From: Acidimicrobiia bacterium
Lineage (GTDB): Bacteria > Actinomycetota > Acidimicrobiia > Acidimicrobiales > Ilumatobacteraceae
Assembly (NCBI GenBank): GCA_030425785.1
Contig: JAUHYJ010000276.1
Coordinates: 1-5,649, forward strand
DNA length: 5,649 bases
Direction: 5' to 3'
Under the pieces are notes generated by a model. That model saw nothing but the letters and a program-made list of their open reading frames with translations, made no database searches and had not been told where the DNA came from. Numbering within the stretch: position 1 is the first letter of the stretch; every line of letters begins with the position of its first letter. Positions 1 through 4,566 of the stretch are shown here, piece after piece. A program made the translations under genes and the position numbers.

Positions 1-1
1 G

Positions 2-589
2 CTGCTCGTCGAGATGCAGGATCACGGCGCCTACCGAATCCTCGGCCAGACGATCGACGACGCGGCCGGCGAGGCCTTCGACAAGGTCGCCCGGTTCCTC
101 GACCTCGGCTACCCGGGCGGTCCGGCGATCGACACCGCCGCGTTGCACGGCGACCCGGAGGCGATCCGGTTCCCGCGGGCTCTCAGCGACGACCCGGACA
201 ACCTCGACTTCAGCTTCTCGGGACTGAAGACGGCGGTGATGAACCACGTCCGCAAGCACCCCGACGTCTCCTCGGCCGATGTCGCGGCCAGCTTCCAGCA
301 GGCGGTCGTCGACGTGCTGGTCACGAAGTCACGCCGGGCGGCCGAGCGGATCGGCGCGACCGGCATCGTGCTCGGCGGCGGTGTCGCCGCCAACTCGCTG
401 TTGCGCGAGGAGCTGCTCGGCGCGTGTGCCGCGGACGGCGTGCGCGGCTTCCTCCCGAACCGTTCGATGTGCACCGACAACGCGGCGATGATCGCGGCCG
501 CCGGCTGGTATCGGCTGGCGAGCGACGGCCCGACCGATCTGTCGGGGGGCGCGTTCCCGAACCTGAAGCTGCCGCTCGTCGACGCCTGA
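2..589 (+). CDS. tsaD: TsaD, tRNA N6-adenosine threonylcarbamoyltransferase, C-terminal part (5' truncated)
   Basis: TsaD transfers the threonylcarbamoyl group from threonylcarbamoyl-AMP to A37 of ANN-decoding tRNAs, making t6A in the cytoplasm, together with TsaB and TsaE (family knowledge). The frame is open from base 2 with no start in the window, so the N-terminal half lies beyond the left edge; 195 residues plus the stop are visible, against roughly 340 for the whole family. Kinase-like (ASKHA-fold) motifs run in order: the LLVE strand at the edge, DDAAGEAFDKVAR, GYPGGPAID, FSFSGLKTAV, the nucleotide-binding GGGVAANSLLR, and CTDNAAMIAAAGWYR near the C-terminus, whose Asp belongs to the conserved metal site. 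The gene ends in a normal TGA and appears intact. It faces the hydroxylase gene tail-to-tail across the repeat cluster at 598-772. Family assignment is very secure. Confidence 0.96.
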   Translation: MLVEMQDHGAYRILGQTIDDAAGEAFDKVARFLDLGYPGGPAIDTAALHGDPEAIRFPRALSDDPDNLDFSFSGLKTAVMNHVRKHPDVSSADVAASFQQAVVDVLVTKSRRAAERIGATGIVLGGGVAANSLLREELLGACAADGVRGFLPNRSMCTDNAAMIAAAGWYRLASDGPTDLSGGAFPNLKLPLVDA

Positions 590-597
590 ACCGCCTT

Positions 598-772
598 CGT
601 TCTGGTCGGAGCATCGGCGCACCGTTGCCGTTCTGGTCGGAGGATTGGCGTGCCGCCGCCGTTCTGGTCGGGAATTCTGACGCTGGACCGTCCAAGACTC
701 CGACCAGAACGAGGTGGGGCGACCGGAACTCCGACCGGAACGCGATGGGGGACTGGACCTCCGACCAGAACG
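598..772. repeat. Six-copy 14-bp repeat cluster, three direct copies per arm, arms inverted
   Basis: The 14-mer CGTTCTGGTCGGAG occurs on the + strand at 598-611 and 629-642, and at 660-673 with the last two bases swapped to GA. Its reverse complement CTCCGACCAGAACG occurs at 698-711, 729-742 (one A-to-G change) and 759-772. Starts within each arm are 31, 31 and 31, 30 bp apart, about three turns of B-DNA. The first two + units match at 25 of 31 positions over the whole period, so the repeated unit is about 31 bp with a strongly conserved 14-bp core and a decayed 16-17-bp tail. The arms are symmetric about position 685 and could pair in register on a transcript, leaving the tails as internal loops. 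The cluster fills the 191-bp gap between the stop codons of tsaD and the hydroxylase gene. A bidirectional terminator, a REP/BIME-like element or a protein-binding array are all possible; the function is unknown. Confidence 0.9.
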
Positions 773-780
773 ACCGCGCG

Positions 781-1467
781 TCAGGGTTCCGTGACGCCGA
801 GGGTGCGAGCGGTGTCGGACAGGGGGACCTCGGTCCGATCGGGCATGGTGCCGAGCAGCCGATCGCCCGACACCGACGTGATCCCGAGCCAGTAGTGCTC
901 GTTGCGGAAGTGATGGAGTCGGTGATGGCGGTCGAGCCGCCGGTAGTAGCGACTCCGTGGGCGATAGCGGGTGTGCTGCATCAGGTGGACGAACTCGTAG
1001 TGCAGCAGACCGATCGCCGCGCACCACCAGGCGGTCAGGAACCCACCGATGATCGATGCGCCGGTGATCCACATCAGCGGCACGGCCCAGGCGGCCGTGA
1101 CCGCGCCGAACGCCGTGATGAAGACCCCGGCATCGAGGGGTCGCAGCAGCAGCCACTCGACGTCGGGTGGATCGAGGTGGTGACGGTGGTGACCGGTCCC
1201 GGTCCCGAGCGTGCGCGTGGCCCACGAGTCGAGCGGGGCATGGAGCAGGAAGCGGTGGATGATCCACTCGACCGTGCCGGTGATCGCCACCGTGACGACG
1301 ATCGCGATCACATCGCCACGACCGAAGTCGCCGACGGCGAGGCGGATCACGCCGAGCACCAGCGCGGCAACGGCGAGCACGCGCGCCGAACCGCACGTCA
1401 CGAAGAACCGCCAGATCTGTCGCTTGGTCGACAGCTCGTCGGCCCGGGTCACGGTGGGTGCCGTCAT
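781..1467 (-). CDS. Fatty acid hydroxylase / sterol desaturase family membrane protein
   Basis: This 228-residue protein belongs to the membrane-bound, histidine-rich di-iron oxygenase superfamily (FA_hydroxylase, PF04116), which hydroxylates or desaturates lipids, sterols or carotenoids. The His clusters are visible in the usual order: HRFLLH at about 71-76, HHRHH at 93-97, HYEFVH and HLMQH at 156-165, and HHRLHH at 181-186 followed by EHYWLG. Hydrophobic stretches at about 28-45, 52-70, 112-130 and 132-155 are likely membrane segments, placing the His clusters on the cytoplasmic face. The ATG start at 1467 overlaps the TGA of the upstream TetR gene as ATGA, so translation is probably coupled. 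The open frame extends further upstream, but that part is read antisense through neighbouring genes. The substrate cannot be told from sequence: fatty acid 2-hydroxylase-like and CrtZ-like activities are both conceivable. Confidence 0.9.
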   Translation of the reverse strand: MTAPTVTRADELSTKRQIWRFFVTCGSARVLAVAALVLGVIRLAVGDFGRGDVIAIVVTVAITGTVEWIIHRFLLHAPLDSWATRTLGTGTGHHRHHLDPPDVEWLLLRPLDAGVFITAFGAVTAAWAVPLMWITGASIIGGFLTAWWCAAIGLLHYEFVHLMQHTRYRPRSRYYRRLDRHHRLHHFRNEHYWLGITSVSGDRLLGTMPDRTEVPLSDTARTLGVTEP

Positions 1468-2162
1468 CGCAGCCCGATCTGGTGGCCGACGCGTCGTGCC
1501 GCCGCGTCGAACAGGTCGGCATCGTCGCCGACGTAGCCGCGGGTCTGGTTGGTGAGCTCGAACGACAGGAGCCCGAACAGCTGTGACCAGCCGACCACGA
1601 ACGCGAGCACGGTGGTCGCATCTGCGGGGAACGGATCGGGGACGGCGTCGGCGAGCGCGCGTAGGTCGTCGGCGAGCTGTGGCGTGAGGTCGCCGAGCGG
1701 CTCGCCGGGCGCGGCGAGCCGTTCGTGGCGCGCTGCCTCGCCGACGATGCGGGCGAGCGCGACGACGACCCGGATGCCCGGCCCCACGGTGTCGTCGGGT
1801 GCGGCGTAGCCCGGCACCGGCGAGCCGTACAGCAGTTGGTACTCGTGGGGATGAGCGATCGCCCATCGGCGGATCGCGGACGCGGTCGCCGTCCAGCGGC
1901 CCAGATCGGTGTCGGCCGGCGCCGACGCGGCTCGTTCGGCGACGTCGCCGAGCGCGTCGTAGGCGTCGATGATGAGGCGCGTCAGCAGATCGTCGCGGCT
2001 GTCGACGTAGCGGTACACCGCAGAGGACACCATCCCGATCTCGCGGGCGATCTCTCGCAGCGACAAGCCGGCCGCGCCCACCTCGCCGAGCTGGCGGCGG
2101 GCCGCTTCCATGATCTCGTTCGTGATGCGGAGTCGGGCATCGGCTCGGGTCTCGCGGCTCAC
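1464..2162 (-). CDS. TetR/AcrR family transcriptional regulator, WHG-type C-terminal domain
   Basis: This is a 232-residue DNA-binding repressor. Residues 10-58 form the TetR helix-turn-helix: ITNEIMEAARRQL, then GAAGLSLREIAREIGMVSSA and VYRYVDSRDDLL. The ligand-binding part contains AHPHEYQLLYGSPVPGYAAP at about 105-124, a pattern typical of the TetR_C_33/WHG group that is common in actinobacteria. The gene starts with GTG at 2162; the upstream CTGGAACG gives only a weak ribosome site. Its TGA overlaps the ATG of the hydroxylase gene, making a two-gene operon. A divergent deazaflavin-dependent oxidoreductase gene starts 118 bp away, and two palindromes lie between them, so the protein probably represses both directions and itself. 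The ligand is unknown; a lipid or hydrophobic compound would suit the neighbouring enzyme, but that is a guess. Confidence 0.95.
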   Translation of the reverse strand: MSRETRADARLRITNEIMEAARRQLGEVGAAGLSLREIAREIGMVSSAVYRYVDSRDDLLTRLIIDAYDALGDVAERAASAPADTDLGRWTATASAIRRWAIAHPHEYQLLYGSPVPGYAAPDDTVGPGIRVVVALARIVGEAARHERLAAPGEPLGDLTPQLADDLRALADAVPDPFPADATTVLAFVVGWSQLFGLLSFELTNQTRGYVGDDADLFDAAARRVGHQIGLR

Positions 2163-2190
2163 CGTTCCAGTCTGCCGGATGTACGCACGA

Positions 2191-2215
2191 AAAACGAGAG
2201 CACTGCTCTTGATTT
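2191..2215. promoter_or_regulatory. Probable TetR operator, TetR-proximal imperfect palindrome
   Basis: A 25-bp palindrome is centred on C2203 with 12-bp arms matching at 10 of 12 positions; the two mismatches are at 2210 and 2213. It shares an uninterrupted 18-bp core (2192-2209) with the second palindrome at 2240-2264. Its centre is 41 bp from the GTG of the TetR gene, a position suited to autorepression. Size and symmetry are typical of TetR dimer operators. Assignment to the adjacent regulator is inferred from position. Confidence 0.85.
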
Positions 2216-2239
2216 ACGCGACCGGATCGTGTTGAGTAT
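2209..2239 (+). promoter_or_regulatory. Candidate promoter of the deazaflavin-dependent oxidoreductase gene
   Basis: TTGATT (2209-2214) resembles a -35 box, and GAGTAT (2234-2239) keeps the A at position 2 and T at position 6 of a -10 box. The 19-bp spacer is on the long side. The -35 box overlaps the end of the first operator, and the start point would fall within the second, which is what repression by the adjacent TetR would require. The match is weak and supported mainly by position. No convincing promoter was found for the opposite direction. Confidence 0.35.
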
Positions 2240-2264
2240 GAAACGAGAGCACTGCTCTCGTTTC
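2240..2264. promoter_or_regulatory. Probable TetR operator, perfect 25-bp palindrome
   Basis: GAAACGAGAGCA at 2240-2251 and its exact reverse complement TGCTCTCGTTTC at 2253-2264 flank a single central C. The centre is 49 bp from that of the other operator and 29 bp from the ATG of the deazaflavin-dependent oxidoreductase gene. A bound repressor here would cover the likely transcription start and lie just upstream of the AAGGAG ribosome site (2269-2274). A perfect 12-bp arm is well beyond chance in such a short gap. Confidence 0.9.
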
Positions 2265-2280
2265 GACGAAGGAGACCGAC

Positions 2281-2799
2281 ATGCCCGACCCGACGATGAC
2301 CGACACGACCAGCACCGGCACGACCAGCACCGGCACGACCGGCACCGGCACGAAGCCCGGTCGCTACCTGGCCCCTGACTGGTTCACCCGGCGCATCCTC
2401 AACCCACTCGTCGTCCGGCTCGTCCGGGCCGGTGCGAACGTGCGCGGTGCTCGCGAGCTGCACGTGCGCGGGCGCACGACGGGGGAGTGGCGAGCCGTGC
2501 CGGTCAACCCGCTCGAGCTCGACGGGCGGACCTATCTCGTCTCGCCGCGTGGGCACACCCAGTGGTCGCGCAACCTGCGCGCCGCCGGCGCCGGGCGGCT
2601 CCGTCGCGGGCGCCATCTCGACGAGTTCACCGCGGTCGAGGTCGCCGACGCCGACAAGGCGCCGATCATCCGCGCCTACCTGCGGGCCTGGGCGTTCGAG
2701 GTCGGCAAGTTCTTCGAGGGCATCACCGCTGACAGCAGCGACGAGGAGTTGCTCGCGGTCGCGGCCGGCTTCCCCGTCTTCGAGGTCAGCGTCGCCTGA
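2281..2799 (+). CDS. Nitroreductase family deazaflavin (F420)-dependent oxidoreductase, Ddn/DUF385 type
   Basis: This 172-residue protein belongs to the F420H2_quin_red family (PF04075), split-beta-barrel proteins that use reduced F420 to reduce quinones, nitro compounds or other substrates; Mycobacterium Ddn is the best known member. Family motifs are RGRTTGEWRAVPVNP at 63-77 and YLVSPRGHTQWSRNLRAAG at 85-103, after the usual NPLVVRLVRAG helix at 41-51. Length is normal apart from a Thr/Ser/Gly-rich tail at residues 9-24, encoded by a 15-bp tandem repeat. The ATG at 2281 is fixed by AAGGAG at 2269-2274, six bases upstream. The gene lies divergent to the TetR gene behind a perfect operator-like palindrome, so it is probably repressor-controlled. 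Its 3' end overlaps the acetyltransferase gene by 14 bp. F420 use is inferred from the family; the substrate is unknown. Confidence 0.92.
   Translation: MPDPTMTDTTSTGTTSTGTTGTGTKPGRYLAPDWFTRRILNPLVVRLVRAGANVRGARELHVRGRTTGEWRAVPVNPLELDGRTYLVSPRGHTQWSRNLRAAGAGRLRRGRHLDEFTAVEVADADKAPIIRAYLRAWAFEVGKFFEGITADSSDEELLAVAAGFPVFEVSVA
2305..2349 (+). repeat. 15-bp in-frame tandem repeat, three copies
   Basis: The unit ACGACCAGCACCGGC occurs exactly at 2305-2319 and 2320-2334, and with one change (A to G) at 2335-2349. It encodes TTSTG, TTSTG and TTGTG near the N-terminus of the deazaflavin-dependent oxidoreductase. Because the unit is 15 bp, gain or loss of a copy keeps the frame. The peptide looks like an unstructured tail ahead of the conserved domain. 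Confidence 0.9.
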
Positions 2800-3214
2800 C
2801 CAGCCGCATCGGCACGTGGGGGATGCCGTCCTCGACGAACTCGTCGCCCACCACGTCGAAGCCCTGCCGTTCGTACCAGCCGGCCAGGTGTGACTGGGCG
2901 TCGAGGACGAGCTCGCCGGCGCCGAGACGCTCGACGAGATCGGCGACGAGGACCCCCGCCAGACCGCCACCGCGGTGCTCGGGCGCGGTGACGACACGGC
3001 CGATGCGGACGGCGCCGTCGGGCTCGGTCAGGGTCCGGGCGTAGGCGGCGATCTCGTCGCCGACCTCGATCCAGTGATGGCCGGTGCCGGGCTCGGGGTC
3101 GCGGCCGTCGAGCTCCGGGTAGGCGCACGCCTGCTCGACGACGAACACGTCACACCGCAACCGCAGCAGATCGTGCAGCTCGCGCGCGGTCAACTCGCCG
3201 AAGGTCCTGCTCAC
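2786..3214 (-). CDS. ElaA-like GNAT family N-acetyltransferase
   Basis: This is a cytoplasmic GNAT-fold acetyltransferase (142 residues from the chosen start) using acetyl-CoA; the acceptor is unknown, as for E. coli ElaA. ElaA-type features are LLRLRCDVFVVEQACAYPELDGRD at about 16-39 (split here by the family as LLxLRCxVFVVEQ and PYxxxDGxD), the acetyl-CoA loop RVVTAPEHRGGGLAG at 73-87, and AQSHLAGWYERQGF then FVEDGIPHVPMR at 106-137. The frame also allows starts at ATG 3268, GTG 3241 and an ATG at 3355. GTG 3214 is preferred because it places RCxVFVVEQ about 20 residues in, as in E. coli ElaA, and leaves 52 bp for promoters before dusB. No clear ribosome site marks any of these, so the start is uncertain. 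The 3' end overlaps the oxidoreductase gene tail-to-tail. Confidence 0.88.
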   Translation of the reverse strand: MSRTFGELTARELHDLLRLRCDVFVVEQACAYPELDGRDPEPGTGHHWIEVGDEIAAYARTLTEPDGAVRIGRVVTAPEHRGGGLAGVLVADLVERLGAGELVLDAQSHLAGWYERQGFDVVGDEFVEDGIPHVPMRLVRRR

Positions 3215-3266
3215 GATGGCGACGTCGGTCGGGAGGCCCACGGCGCGACGGTACCGTGTGGCCGTC

Positions 3267-4439
3267 ATGTCGACCCACGCCACCCTGCCGCTGCGCATCG
3301 GATCGTTCTCGCCCGCCGCGCCGGTCGTGCTCGCCCCCATGGCGGGTGTGACCAACCGCGCCTTCCGGGCGATGTGTCGCAGCTACGGGCCCGACCTCGT
3401 CTACGTCAACGAGATGGTGATGTCGCACGCCGTCGTGTACGGCAACGCAAAGACCGACAAGATGATGGAGTTCGGATCGGACGAGTCACCGCGCAGCCTC
3501 CAGATCTACGGCAGCGACCCCGAGGTGCTCGGCGCCGCCGTCCACCGGGTGTGCGACGAGGGTCGCGTCGACCACGTCGACCTCAACTTCGGGTGCCCGG
3601 CCGCGAAGGTGATGCGCAAGGGCGGGGGCGCCGCCGTGCCGGCCAAGCCGCGACTCCTGCGCGCGATCGTGCGTGCCGCGGTGCGCGCCGCCGAGCCGTA
3701 CGGCGTACCCGTCACGGCCAAGTGCCGGATGGGTCTGTGGGACGACCTGCGCACCGACGTCACGACCGGCCGCATCTGCGCCGACGAGGGCGTCGCCTGG
3801 ATCGCGATGCACGCCCGCACCGTCGAGCAGCACTACTCGGGCGAGGCTCGCTGGGATGCGATCGGTGAACTGAAGGACGCCGTCGACGGCATCCCCGTGC
3901 TCGGCAACGGCGACATCTGGGAGGCGTCCGACGCCGTCGAGATGATGCGCCGGACGGGATGCGACGGCGTCGTGATCGGGCGGGGCTGTCTCGGCCGTCC
4001 CTGGCTGTTCGGCGATCTCGTCGCCGTGCTGACCGGTGGCGAGGCACCGCCGTCGCGGTCACTCGGTGACGTCGCCGAGGCGATGCGGCGTCACGCGGGC
4101 CTGCTCACCGAGCACTTCGCCGACTTCGGCGGTGAGGATCACGCGATGCGCGACTTCCGCAAGCACACGGGTTGGTACCTGTCGGGCTACCCGGTCGGCT
4201 CGGAGGTCCGCCGACGGCTGGCGATGGTGTCGACCCTGGCCGAGCTCGACGACGTGCTGGGCGCCCTCGATCCGTCGCTGTCGATCGTCGAGGGCGGCGA
4301 GCGGATCAAGCGCGGCCACACCAACGGGCCGGTCAAGGTGGCGCTGCCCGACGGCTACCTCGATTGCGACGGCATCGATGCCGCCGGCTCGTTCGTGGTG
4401 CCCGACGACGCCGGCGTCATGGCGCTGTCCGGCGGCTGA
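3267..4439 (+). CDS. dusB: tRNA-dihydrouridine synthase, DusB/NifR3 family
   Basis: Dus enzymes use FMN and NADPH to reduce specific uridines in tRNA to dihydrouridine. The 390-residue TIM-barrel protein shows the FMN-binding APMAGVTNRAFR at 23-34, NEMVMSHAV, LQIYGSDP, the catalytic-Cys motif NFGCP (Cys110) followed by KVMRKGGGAAV, AKCRMG at 151-156, HARTVEQHYSG beginning at His182, GNGDI at 213-217, and the phosphate-binding IGRGCLGRPWLF at 237-248. The helical C-terminal domain follows with DFRKHTGWYLSGYP. About 30 extra residues after KVALPDGYLD form a low-complexity tail. ATG 3267 is chosen because LPLRIGSF then starts at the family position; ATG 3216 (17 residues longer, with GAAGG 11-16 bases upstream) is possible. 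It is divergent to the acetyltransferase gene. The function is secure; the exact Dus subtype is inferred from NifR3-like motifs. Confidence 0.95.
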   Translation: MSTHATLPLRIGSFSPAAPVVLAPMAGVTNRAFRAMCRSYGPDLVYVNEMVMSHAVVYGNAKTDKMMEFGSDESPRSLQIYGSDPEVLGAAVHRVCDEGRVDHVDLNFGCPAAKVMRKGGGAAVPAKPRLLRAIVRAAVRAAEPYGVPVTAKCRMGLWDDLRTDVTTGRICADEGVAWIAMHARTVEQHYSGEARWDAIGELKDAVDGIPVLGNGDIWEASDAVEMMRRTGCDGVVIGRGCLGRPWLFGDLVAVLTGGEAPPSRSLGDVAEAMRRHAGLLTEHFADFGGEDHAMRDFRKHTGWYLSGYPVGSEVRRRLAMVSTLAELDDVLGALDPSLSIVEGGERIKRGHTNGPVKVALPDGYLDCDGIDAAGSFVVPDDAGVMALSGG

Positions 4440-4462
4440 GCCGTCCCCGCTCGGGGGCTCAG
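4436..4462 (+). terminator. Possible terminator hairpin after dusB
   Basis: CTGAGCC (4436-4442) pairs perfectly with GGCTCAG (4456-4462), and CCC (4446-4448) can pair with GGG (4453-4455) inside around a GCTC loop. The stem begins within the dusB stop codon. It is followed by GGTTTG, only three T's, so this is a weak-tract hairpin of the sort often seen in high-GC actinobacteria and not a textbook intrinsic terminator. Confidence 0.5.
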
Positions 4463-4480
4463 GGTTTGACTGCCCGGCCC

Positions 4481-4508
4481 GCGACCGGCAAGGATCGGGG
4501 CCGGTCGC
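4481..4508. repeat. 9-bp inverted repeat upstream of the molybdoenzyme gene
   Basis: GCGACCGGC at 4481-4489 and GCCGGTCGC at 4500-4508 are exact reverse complements with a 10-base loop. The repeat is 59 bases before the start codon of the molybdoenzyme gene and 19 after the dusB hairpin. It could be a second part of the termination signal, an operator, or a leader hairpin; no T-run follows it. The rest of the 127-bp gap shows no convincing promoter. Confidence 0.55.
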
Positions 4509-4566
4509 CACGGGGAGATCTCGCGGCCGCCGCAGGGGAACAACTCGACGACAGGAGTCTCGACAA

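Noticed and set aside
684..694. Small palindrome TGGAC-C-GTCCA near the middle of the repeat cluster
   Set aside because: Its centre (689) is offset from the symmetry centre of the array (about 685) and five-base arms are common by chance at this GC content.
598..772. CRISPR array
   Set aside because: The repeats are only 14 bp with 16-17-bp tails that resemble one another, the array changes orientation in the middle, and no cas genes are nearby.
329..1621. Minus-strand open frame of 430 codons covering the repeat cluster
   Set aside because: It is Arg/Pro/His-rich without family motifs and overlaps tsaD, the hydroxylase gene and the TetR gene in other frames.
781..2997. A single 738-residue minus-strand protein
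   Set aside because: Only the last 228 codons resemble a protein family. Upstream the frame runs antisense to or out of frame with the TetR, oxidoreductase and acetyltransferase genes and reads as Arg/Ala-rich high-GC sequence.
2786..3355. Longer acetyltransferase starting at the ATG at 3355
   Set aside because: The added 47 residues read antisense through the conserved APMAGVTNR region of dusB and do not match the ElaA family.
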